Source: Sphagnum compactum (Eukaryota; Bryophyta; Sphagnopsida; Sphagnales). From it: a stretch of 64,000 nt of DNA. Below the pieces are notes generated by a model. That model was not told the DNA's origin. It worked only from the letters and a program-made list of their open reading frames with translations, and searched no databases. Below, one piece after another: positions 47,501-55,745 of the stretch (positions are counted from its first letter, which is position 1; every line of letters begins with the position of its first letter). The position numbers and the translations under genes are program-made. The stretch is from the NCBI GenBank assembly GCA_965153455.1, contig OZ234493.1, positions 36,897,245 to 36,961,244 on the forward strand, given 5' to 3'.

Positions 47501-50500
47501 TATGGAAATCAAATGAATCAAATTATTTTTTACAAAAAGATGAGGTTGTCATTCTATTTTTTCAATCCTATAATTTTATTTCAATTTCTTATGATTTTTT
47601 TTATGTCTAAAACCAAATGTTTTAGCTTTCAATTTTGATTTTATAAATACATGTTTTTCTACTAAATTTTGGCATAGGATGAAATGCTATTTTGCATTGA
47701 TAACCCTTTTGTTTTCATTTCATGTGATAGGTGTGGGAACATTTGGAGGGCATTTCATTGAAAAATTGTGCCAATTTCCCTTTGTTGTCCAAAATCAACT
47801 CAAAGGGATTTTCCAACCTTAGGTTGGTTGACCTAACAGAAGCTTCACCAACTATTGTGGAAAATTTTATTGAACAACGAAATTTGAATAATGTTAAATG
47901 GTTATGCCTCAAAAAATGCATGATGGAAAAATTGCCAAGTAATTTGTTTTCCTGTTCACAACTCCGAATGCTCGATTTGGCACAATGTAAAAAATTGGAA
48001 AAACTACCTTCATCTATTGACCAATTGATTGCACTCCAAGAGTTTGACTTGTCAGGGTGTTCCAACTTGAAAGAACTACCTCCATCTATTGGCAAATTGA
48101 ATGCACTCCAAGAGCTTCATTTGTCAGGGTGTTCCAACTTGAAAGAATTACCTCCATCCATTAGCAAATTGAATGCACTCCAAGAGCTTCATTTGTCAGG
48201 GTGTTCCAACTTGAAAGAACTACCTCCATCTATTGGCCAATTGAATGCACTCAAAAAACTTCATTTGTCAGGGTGTTCCAACTTGAAAGAACTACCTCCA
48301 TCTATTGGCGAATTGAATGCACTCCAGAAGCTTGATTTGCAAAGGTGTTCCGAATTGAAAGAACTACCTCCATCTATTGACCAATTAAATGCACTCCAAG
48401 AGCTTCATTTGTCAGGATGTTCCAACTTGAAAGAACTACCTCCATCTATTGGCCAATTGAATGCACTCCAAAAGCTTCATTTCTTAGGGTGTTTCGAGTT
48501 GAAAGAACTACCTCCATCTATCGGCCAATCGAATGCACTCCAGGAACTTGTTTTGTCAAGGTGTTCCAACTTGAAAGAACTACCTCCATCTATTGGCCAA
48601 TTGAATGCACTCCAAAAGCTTTATTTGTCAGGGTGTCCTAAGTTGAAAGAACTACCTCCATCTATTGGCCAATTGAATGCACTCCGAGAGCTTTATTTAT
48701 GGGAATGTTCCAATTTGAAAGAACTACCTCCATTTATTGGCCAATTGAATGCACTCCAAGAGCTTCATTTGTCAGAGTGTTCCAACTTGAAAGAACTACC
48801 TCCATCTATTGGCCAATTGAATGCACTCCAATGCCTTCATTTGTCAGACTGTTCCAACTTGAAAGAACTACCTCCATTTATTGGCCAATTGAATGCACTC
48901 CAAAAGCTTTATTTGTGCGAATGTTCCAACTTGAAAGACCTACCTCCATCTATTGGCCAATTGAATGCACTCCAAAAGCTTCATTTGTTAGGGTGTTCCG
49001 AGTTGAAAGAACTACCTCCATCTATTGGCCAATTGAATGCACTCCAAGAGCTTCGTTTATCAGGGTGTTCCAACTTGAAAGAATTACCTCCATCTATTGG
49101 CCAATTGAATGCACTCCAAGAGCTTCATTTGACAGGGTGTTCCAACTTGAAAGAATTATCTCCATCTATTGGCCAATTGAATGCACTCCAAGAGCTTGAT
49201 TTGTCCGGGTGTTCCAACTTGAAAGAACTACCTCCATCTATTGGCCAATTGAATGCACTCCAAAAGCTTAATTTGTCAGGGTGTTCCAACTTGAAAGAAC
49301 TACCTCCATCTATTGGCCAATTGAATGCACTCCAACTGTTTTATTTGTCATGGCGTTCCAACTTGAAAGAACTACTTCCATTTATTGGCCAATTGAATGC
49401 ACTCCGAGAACTTGTTTTGTGCGAGTGTTCTAATTTGAAAGAACTACCTCCATCTATTGGCCAATTGTATGCACTCCAAAAGCTTTATTTGTGCGAATGT
49501 TCCAACTTGAAAGAACTACCTCCATCTATTCACCAATTGAATGCACTCCAACAGCTTTATTTATTAGGGTGTTCCGAGTTGAAAGAACTACCTCCAACTA
49601 TTGGCCAGTTGAATGCACTCCAAGAGCTTCATTTGTCAGACTGTTCCGAGTTGAAAGAACTGCCTCCATCAATTGGCCAATTGAATGCACTCCAAAAGTT
49701 TCATTTGTGCGAATGTTCCAACTTGAAAGAACTACCTCAATCTATTGGCCAATTGAATGCACTCCAAAAGCTTCATTTGTTAGGGTGTTCCAGCTTGAAA
49801 GAACTGCCTGCATCTATTGGCCAATTGAATGCACTCCAAGAGCTTGATTTGTCCGGGTGTTCCAACTTGAAAGAACTCCCTGCATCTATTGGCCAATTGA
49901 ATGCACTCCAAGAGCTTCATTTGTTAGGGTGTTCCAACTTGAAAGAACTACCTCCATCTATTGGCCAATTGTATGCACTCCAACATCTTCATTTGTCAGG
50001 GTGTTCCAACTTGAAAGAACTACCTCCATTTATAGGCCAATTGAATGCACTTCAAGAGCTTCAATTGTTAGGGTGTTCCGAGTTGAAAGAACTACCTCCA
50101 TCTATTGGCCAATTGAATGCACTCCAAAAGCTTCATTTGTCAGAGTGTTCCAACTTGAAAGAACTACCTCCATCTATTGGCCAATTGAATGCACTCCAAG
50201 AGCTTCATTTGTTAGGGTGTTCCCACTTGAAAGAACTACCTCCATCTATTGGCCAATTGAATGCACTCCAAAAGCTTCATTTGTCAGGGTGTTCCAACTT
50301 GAAAGAACTACCTCCATTTATTGGCCAATTGAATGCACTCGAAGAGCTTTATTTGTTAGGGTGTTCTGAGTTGAAAGAACTACCTCCATCTATTGGCCAA
50401 TTGAATGCACTTCAAGAGCTTCATTTGTCAGAGTGTTCCGAGTTGAAAGAACTACCTCCATCTATTGGCCAATTGAATGCACTCCAAAAGCTTCATTTGT

Positions 50501-53500
50501 TAGGGTGTTCCAACTTGAAAGAACTACCTCCATCTATTGGCCAATTGAATGCACTCCAAGAGCTTCATTTGTCAAAGTGTTCCGAGTTGAAAGAAGTACC
50601 TCCATCTATTGGCCAATTGAATGCACTCCGAGAACTTGTTTTATCCGAGTGTTCCAACTTGAAAGAACTACCTCCATCTGTTGGCCAATTGATTGCACTC
50701 CAAGAGCTTCATTTGTCAGAATGTTTCGAGTTGAAAGAACTACCTCCATCTATTGGCCAATTGAATGCACTCCAAAAGCTTCATTGGTCAGGGTGTTCCA
50801 ACTTGAAGGAACTACCTCCATCTATTGGCCAATTGAATGCACTTCAAGAGCTTCAATTGTTAGGGTGTTCCGAGTTGAAAGAACTACCTCCATCTATTGG
50901 CCAATTGAATGCACTCCAAAAGCTTCATTTGTCAGAGTGTTCCAACTTGAAAGAACTACCTCCATCTATTGGCCAATTGAATGCACTCCAAGAGCTTCAT
51001 TTGTTAGGGTGTTCCCACTTGAAAGAACTACCTCCATCTATTGGCCAATTGAATGCACTCCAAAAGCTTCATTTGTCAGGGTGTTCCAACTTGAAAGAAC
51101 TACCTCCATTTATTGGCCAATTGAATGCACTCGAAGAGCTTTATTTGTTAGGGTGTTCTGAGTTGAAAGAACTACCTCCATCTATTGGCCAATTGAATGC
51201 ACTTCAAGAGCTTCATTTGTCAGAGTGTTCCGAGTTGAAAGAACTACCTCCATCTATTGGCCAATTGAATGCACTCCAAAAGCTTCATTTGTTAGGGTGT
51301 TCCAACTTGAAAGAACTACCTCCATCTATTGGCCAATTGAATGCACTCCAAGAGCTTCATTTGTCAAAGTGTTCCGAGTTGAAAGAAGTACCTCCATCTA
51401 TTGGCCAATTGAATGCACTCCGAGAACTTGTTTTATCCGAGTGTTCCAACTTGAAAGAACTACCTCCATCTGTTGGCCAATTGATTGCACTCCAAGAGCT
51501 TCATTTGTCAGAATGTTTCGAGTTGAAAGAACTACCTCCATCTATTGGCCAATTGAATGCACTCCAAAAGCTTCATTGGTCAGGGTGTTCCAACTTGAAG
51601 GAACTACCTCCATCTATTGGCCAATTGAATGCACTTCAAGAGCTTCAATTGTTAGGGTGTTCCGAGTTGAAAGAACTACCTCCATCTATTGGCCAATTGA
51701 ATGCACTCCAAAAGCTTCATTTGTCAGAGTGTTCCAACTTGAAAGAACTACCTCCATCTATTGGCCAATTGAATGCACTCCAAGAGCTTCATTTGTTAGG
51801 GTGTTCCCACTTGAAAGAACTACCTCCATCTATTGGCCAATTGAATGCACTCCAAAAGCTTCATTTGTCAGGGTGTTCCAACTTGAAAGAACTACCTCCA
51901 TTTATTGGCCAATTGAATGCACTCGAAGAGCTTTATTTGTTAGGGTGTTCTGAGTTGAAAGAACTACCTCCATCTATTGGCCAATTGAATGCACTTCAAG
52001 AGCTTCATTTGTCAGAGTGTTCCGAGTTGAAAGAACTACCTCCATCTATTGGCCAATTGAATGCACTCCAAAAGCTTCATTTGTTAGGGTGTTCCAACTT
52101 GAAAGAACTACCTCCATCTATTGGCCAATTGAATGCACTCCAAGAGCTTCATTTGTCAAAGTGTTCCGAGTTGAAAGAAGTACCTCCATCTATTGGCCAA
52201 TTGAATGCACTCCGAGAACTTGTTTTATCCGAGTGTTCCAACTTGAAAGAACTACCTCCATCTGTTGGCCAATTGATTGCACTCCAAGAGCTTCATTTGT
52301 CAGAATGTTTCGAGTTGAAAGAACTACCTCCATCTATTGGCCAATTGAATGCACTCCAAAAGCTTCATTGGTCAGGGTGTTCCAACTTGAAGGAACTACC
52401 TCCATCTATTGGCCAATTGAATGCACTTCAAGAGCTTCATTTGTTAGGGTGTTTTGAGTTGGACGAACTACCTCCATCTATTGGCCGATTGAATGCACTC
52501 CAAAAGCTTTATTTGTCAGAATGTTCCGAGTTAAAAGAACTACCTCCATCTATTGGCCAATTGAATGCACTCCAAAAGCTTCATTTGTCAGGGTGTTCCA
52601 ACTTGAAAGAACTACCTCCATTTATTGGCCAATTGAATGCACTCGAAAAGCTTTATTTGGTAGGGTGTTCCGATTTGAAAGAACTACCTCCATCTATTGG
52701 CCAATTGAATGCACTCCAAGAGCTTCATTTGTCAGAGTGTTCGGAGTTGAAAGAATTACCTCTATCTATTGGTCAATTGAATGCACTCCAAGAGCTTCAT
52801 TTGTTAGGGTGTTCCAACTTGAAAGAAGTACCTCCATCTATTGGCCAATTGAATGCACTCCAAGAGCTTCATTTGTCAGAGTGTTCCGAGTTGAAAGAAC
52901 TACCTCCATCTATTGGCCAATTGAATGCACTCCGAAAACTTGTTTTGTGCGAGTGTTCCAACTTCAAAGAACTACCTTCATCTATTGGCCAATTGATTGC
53001 ACTCCAAAAACTTTATTTGTGGGAATGTTCCAACTTGAAAGAACTACCTCCATCTATTGGCCAATTGAATGCACTTCAAGAGCTTCATTTGTTAGGGTGT
53101 TCCGAGTTGAAAGAACTACCTCCAGCTATTGGCCAATTGAATGCACTCCAAAAGCTTCATTTGTTAGGGTGTTCCGAGTTGAAAGAACTACCTCCATCTA
53201 TTGGCCAATTGAATGCACTCCAAGAGCTTCATTTGTCAGGATGTTCCAACTTGAAAGAACTACCTCCATCCATTGGCCAATTGAATGCACTCCAAAAGCT
53301 TTATTTGTGGGAATGTTCCAACTTGAAAGAACTACCTCCTTTTATTGGCCAATTGAATGCACTAGAAGAGCTTCATTTGTCAGGGTGTTCCAACTTGAAA
53401 GAACTACCTCCATTTATTGGCCACTTGAATGCACTCCAGGAGCTTTATTTGGTAGGGTGTTCCGAGTTGAATGAACTACCTCCATCTATTGGCCAATTGA

Positions 53501-54405
53501 ATGCACTCCAAGAGCTTCATTTGTTAGAGTGTTCTGAGTTGAAAGAATTACCTCCATCTATTGGCCAATTGAATGCACTCCAAAAGCTTTATTTGTGGGA
53601 ATGTTCCAATTTGAAAGAACTACCTCCATCCATTGGCCAATTGAATGCACTCCAAGAGCTTCATTTGTCAGGGTGTTCCAACTTGAAAGAACTACCTCCA
53701 TTTATTGGCCAATTGAATGCACTCCAAAAGCTTCATTTGTTAGGGTGTTCCAACTTGAAAGAACTACCTGCATCTATTGGCCATTTGAATGCACTCCAAG
53801 AGCTTCATTTGTCAGAATGTTTCGAGTTGAAAGAACTACCTCCATCTATTGGCCAATTGAATGCACTCCAAAAGCTTTATTTGTGGGAATGTTCCGAGTT
53901 AAAAGAACTACCTCCATCTATTGGCCAATTGAATGCACTCCAAAAGCTTCATTTGTCAGGGTGTTCCAACTTGAAAGAATTACCTCCATCTATTGGCCAA
54001 TTGAATGCACTTCAAGAGCTTAATTTGCATAGGGATTCCGAGTTGAAAGAACTACCTTCATCTATTGGCCAATTGAATGCACTCCAAGAGCTTCATTTGT
54101 CATGGTGTTCCAACTTGAAAGAATTACCTCCATCTATTGGCCAATTGAATGCACTCCAAAAGCTTTATTTGTGGGAATGTTCCGAGTTGAAAGAACTACC
54201 TCCATCTATTGGCCAATTGAATGCACTCCAAGAGCTTTATTTGTGCGGGTGTTTCAACTTGAATGAACTACCTACATTTATTGGCCAATTGAATGCACTC
54301 CAAAAGGTTCATTTGTTAAGGTGTTCCAACTTGAAAGAACTACCTGCATCTATTGGCCAATTGAGTGCACTCCAACAGCGTATTTGTCAGAGTGTTCCAA
54401 CTTGA
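44238..54405 (+). CDS. HNL-type NLR immune receptor: hydrolase-NB-ARC-giant LRR
   Basis: A predicted intracellular immune receptor. Five exons join in frame with GT/AG introns: 44,238-44,536, 45,260-45,665, 46,166-46,318, 46,483-47,544 and 47,731-54,405, giving about 2,865 residues plus an unresolved N terminus. Order: SERAC1-like alpha/beta hydrolase (three exons), NB-ARC (one exon), LRRs (one exon). Hydrolase-NBS-LRR proteins are known from bryophytes, where the hydrolase takes the place of TIR or coiled-coil domains. Introns fall at the hydrolase/NB-ARC and NB-ARC/LRR borders, as in many TNL genes. The length is unusual: typical plant NLRs have roughly 900-1,500 residues. The stop at 54,403-54,405 comes from a 1-bp deletion within a repeat. 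No expression evidence is visible; all splice sites are by eye. Confidence 0.8.
45260..45665 (+). CDS. Receptor exon: hydrolase core with nucleophile
   Basis: The acceptor is TATTTTGTAG; the donor is TGG then GTAAAA. Joined to the previous exon the frame continues as SYQSLWNGPVALIAYSFGG. The nucleophile elbow is A-Y-S-F-G-G (Ser codon 45,303-45,305) in place of the usual G-x-S-x-G. GVVFYGVPHSG (about 45,428-45,460) matches the GI.F.GTPH.G strand of the family. The exon ends on a complete codon. Confidence 0.75.
46166..46318 (+). CDS. Receptor exon: hydrolase C-terminal part with catalytic His
   Basis: The acceptor is CACGTGCAG; the donor is CAG then GTAAAA. It encodes 51 residues including VPYVSATQL and EDANHLTICKP. 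The latter fits the family's D-A-x-H-x-x-I-C-R/K-P segment, giving the catalytic His at codon 46,238-46,240. Both borders are phase 0, so the exon could be skipped without a frameshift. Confidence 0.75.
46483..47544 (+). CDS. Receptor exon: NB-ARC nucleotide-binding switch
   Basis: It encodes 354 residues. Motifs in order: P-loop GMGGIGKTT (about 46,588-46,614), kinase-2 KVLVVVDNV (about 46,810-46,836), an RNBS-B position reading SKVLVNCRN (about 46,905-46,931) where most plant NLRs have S-R-I-I-x-T-T/S-R, GLPL as CGGLPLSLKVLG (about 47,095-47,130), RNBS-D as FLDIACFFGG (TNL-like, about 47,287-47,316), and an MHD equivalent I-H-D (about 47,434-47,442). The ATP-binding residues are all present. 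The donor is GAG then GTTGTC at 47,545. An unspliced transcript would stop at 47,608-47,610. Confidence 0.88.
47731..54405 (+). CDS. Receptor exon: 2,225-residue LRR domain
   Basis: The acceptor is CATGTGATAG and the first codon is GTG, in phase with the NB-ARC exon. About 90 irregular residues (EGISLKNC ... LRMLDLAQCKKLE) form ordinary LRRs. Then 89 regular 24-residue repeats follow with consensus LPPSIGQLNALQELHLSGC + S-N-L-K-E. Most variation is at a few positions: H/Y/V/D/R, S/L/W/C, G/E/W, S/F and N/E/H. The last repeat runs into a shifted frame (ICQSVPT, stop). The LRR would form the recognition and autoinhibitory surface; a solenoid this long and uniform is exceptional. Confidence 0.85.
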   Translation: MWEHLEGISLKNCANFPLLSKINSKGFSNLRLVDLTEASPTIVENFIEQRNLNNVKWLCLKKCMMEKLPSNLFSCSQLRMLDLAQCKKLEKLPSSIDQLIALQEFDLSGCSNLKELPPSIGKLNALQELHLSGCSNLKELPPSISKLNALQELHLSGCSNLKELPPSIGQLNALKKLHLSGCSNLKELPPSIGELNALQKLDLQRCSELKELPPSIDQLNALQELHLSGCSNLKELPPSIGQLNALQKLHFLGCFELKELPPSIGQSNALQELVLSRCSNLKELPPSIGQLNALQKLYLSGCPKLKELPPSIGQLNALRELYLWECSNLKELPPFIGQLNALQELHLSECSNLKELPPSIGQLNALQCLHLSDCSNLKELPPFIGQLNALQKLYLCECSNLKDLPPSIGQLNALQKLHLLGCSELKELPPSIGQLNALQELRLSGCSNLKELPPSIGQLNALQELHLTGCSNLKELSPSIGQLNALQELDLSGCSNLKELPPSIGQLNALQKLNLSGCSNLKELPPSIGQLNALQLFYLSWRSNLKELLPFIGQLNALRELVLCECSNLKELPPSIGQLYALQKLYLCECSNLKELPPSIHQLNALQQLYLLGCSELKELPPTIGQLNALQELHLSDCSELKELPPSIGQLNALQKFHLCECSNLKELPQSIGQLNALQKLHLLGCSSLKELPASIGQLNALQELDLSGCSNLKELPASIGQLNALQELHLLGCSNLKELPPSIGQLYALQHLHLSGCSNLKELPPFIGQLNALQELQLLGCSELKELPPSIGQLNALQKLHLSECSNLKELPPSIGQLNALQELHLLGCSHLKELPPSIGQLNALQKLHLSGCSNLKELPPFIGQLNALEELYLLGCSELKELPPSIGQLNALQELHLSECSELKELPPSIGQLNALQKLHLLGCSNLKELPPSIGQLNALQELHLSKCSELKEVPPSIGQLNALRELVLSECSNLKELPPSVGQLIALQELHLSECFELKELPPSIGQLNALQKLHWSGCSNLKELPPSIGQLNALQELQLLGCSELKELPPSIGQLNALQKLHLSECSNLKELPPSIGQLNALQELHLLGCSHLKELPPSIGQLNALQKLHLSGCSNLKELPPFIGQLNALEELYLLGCSELKELPPSIGQLNALQELHLSECSELKELPPSIGQLNALQKLHLLGCSNLKELPPSIGQLNALQELHLSKCSELKEVPPSIGQLNALRELVLSECSNLKELPPSVGQLIALQELHLSECFELKELPPSIGQLNALQKLHWSGCSNLKELPPSIGQLNALQELQLLGCSELKELPPSIGQLNALQKLHLSECSNLKELPPSIGQLNALQELHLLGCSHLKELPPSIGQLNALQKLHLSGCSNLKELPPFIGQLNALEELYLLGCSELKELPPSIGQLNALQELHLSECSELKELPPSIGQLNALQKLHLLGCSNLKELPPSIGQLNALQELHLSKCSELKEVPPSIGQLNALRELVLSECSNLKELPPSVGQLIALQELHLSECFELKELPPSIGQLNALQKLHWSGCSNLKELPPSIGQLNALQELHLLGCFELDELPPSIGRLNALQKLYLSECSELKELPPSIGQLNALQKLHLSGCSNLKELPPFIGQLNALEKLYLVGCSDLKELPPSIGQLNALQELHLSECSELKELPLSIGQLNALQELHLLGCSNLKEVPPSIGQLNALQELHLSECSELKELPPSIGQLNALRKLVLCECSNFKELPSSIGQLIALQKLYLWECSNLKELPPSIGQLNALQELHLLGCSELKELPPAIGQLNALQKLHLLGCSELKELPPSIGQLNALQELHLSGCSNLKELPPSIGQLNALQKLYLWECSNLKELPPFIGQLNALEELHLSGCSNLKELPPFIGHLNALQELYLVGCSELNELPPSIGQLNALQELHLLECSELKELPPSIGQLNALQKLYLWECSNLKELPPSIGQLNALQELHLSGCSNLKELPPFIGQLNALQKLHLLGCSNLKELPASIGHLNALQELHLSECFELKELPPSIGQLNALQKLYLWECSELKELPPSIGQLNALQKLHLSGCSNLKELPPSIGQLNALQELNLHRDSELKELPSSIGQLNALQELHLSWCSNLKELPPSIGQLNALQKLYLWECSELKELPPSIGQLNALQELYLCGCFNLNELPTFIGQLNALQKVHLLRCSNLKELPASIGQLSALQQRICQSVPT

Positions 54406-54411
54406 AAGAAC
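48004..54411 (+). repeat. 72-bp LRR-coding tandem array, 89 units
   Basis: The CTACCTCCATCTATTGGCC landmark occurs in register from 48,004 to 54,340, exactly 88 periods of 72 bp with no net insertion or deletion. The next landmark is at 54,411, one base early. Because 72 is a multiple of 3, a second frame also stays open for up to 317 codons in places. Those frames (ERTTSIYWPIEC...) are a by-product. Confidence 0.95.
50045..52430 (+). repeat. Higher-order repeat: 792-bp (11-LRR) block, three copies
   Basis: The 11-unit order (from ELQLLGCSE through KLHWSGCSN, including the markers CSHLKE, SKCSELKEV and PSVGQLI) repeats with CAATTGTTAGGG starting near 50,062, 50,854 and 51,646. Copies look identical by eye. 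A fourth begins near 52,430 but departs at once (GCFELDE). Confidence 0.92.
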
Positions 54412-55745
54412 TACCTCCATCTATTGGCTAATTGAATGCACTTCAAAAGTTTTATTTATGGGAATGTTTCAACTTGAAAGAACTACCTCCATCTATTGGC
54501 CAATTGAATGCACTCCAAAAGCTTCATTTGTCAGGGTGTTCCAACTTGAAAGAACTACCTCCATCTATTGGTTAATTGAATGCATTCCAAGAATTTGATT
54601 TGTCATGGTGTTCCGAGTTGAAAGAACTACCTCCATCTATTGGCCAATTGAATGCACTCCAGGAACTTGATTTGTCAGGATGTTTCGAGTTGAAAGAAGT
54701 ACCTCCATCTATTGGCTAATTGAATGCATTCCAAGAACTTTATTTGTGGGAATGTTCCAACTTGAAAGAACTGCCTCCATGTATTGGCCAATTGAATGCG
54801 CTCCAAGAACTTGTTTTGTGCGAGTGTTTCAACTTGAAAGAATTACCTTCATGTATTGGTCAATTGAAACTCCGAAAGCTTGATTTGGCAAAGTGTCTCA
54901 ACATAACTACCCAACATAACTACCTTCATCTATTGGCCTATTGAATACACTGAAAAAGTTTGATTTGTCATGGTGGTCCAACTTGAAAGAATTATTTTCA
55001 TCTATTGACTGATTGAATGCACTCTGAAAGTTTTATTTGTTAGGGTGTTCCAACTTGAAAGAACTACCATCATGTATTAGCCGATTGAATGCACTTTAAA
55101 AGCTTGATTTGAATGGGTGTTCCGAGTTGAAAAAATTACCGTCATTTATTGGTCAATTGAATACATTCTAAAAATTTGATTTGTTAGGGTGTTGCAACTT
55201 TTAAAAACTACCTTCATGTATTGGCCAATTGAATGGACACCGAAAACTTGATTTGAATGGGTGTTTGAGTTTAAAAAATTATCTTCATCTATTGGTTAAT
55301 TGAATGCATTCCAAGAATTTGATTTGTCAAGGTGTTACAACTTGAAAAAAACTAACTTCATTTATTGACCAATTGAATGCACTCCAATTTTCATTTATAA
55401 AGCTTCTACAACTTAAAAGCATCATCCAAAAAATACATTCATCTATGGGCGAATTGAATGTACTCAAAGTTTTTCATTTGTCATGGTGTTCCAATTTGAA
55501 ATAACTAGTTTCACCTATTGGTCATTGAGTGCACTTGAAAATTTTTATTTGTGTGAATGCTTCAACTTGCAAGAATTATTTGCATGTACATTGGCCAATT
55601 AAATGCATTCCAAAAGTTTTAGTTGTGGGAGCTTAATTTGTATGAGCTTATAGGAAATACTTACGTTTATTGGCCAATTTAATGCATTCAAAGAACTTAA
55701 TTTGTTAAGGTGTTTCAATTTGAGATAATTACTTTCATCCATTGT
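54406..55745 (+). pseudogene. Decayed 3' continuation of the LRR array
   Basis: Repeats continue in the frame one base back. Up to about 54,900 they are near consensus but carry three TAA stops, each from the same CAA to TAA change (GGCCAATTG to GGCTAATTG near 54,427, 54,571 and 54,715). One run (54,720-54,944) still encodes three LRRs. From 54,950 to 55,745 units are shorter, indel-bearing and progressively harder to recognise. They could be 3' UTR of the present gene or leftover coding sequence. Confidence 0.85.

Noticed and set aside
48417-54598. Long second-frame open frames across the LRR array (ERTTSIYWPIEC repeats, up to 317 codons)
   Set aside because: The 72-bp unit is a multiple of three, so any frame lacking a stop in the consensus stays open for many units. 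They break wherever a unit differs, have no start context, and shadow the in-frame LRR protein.
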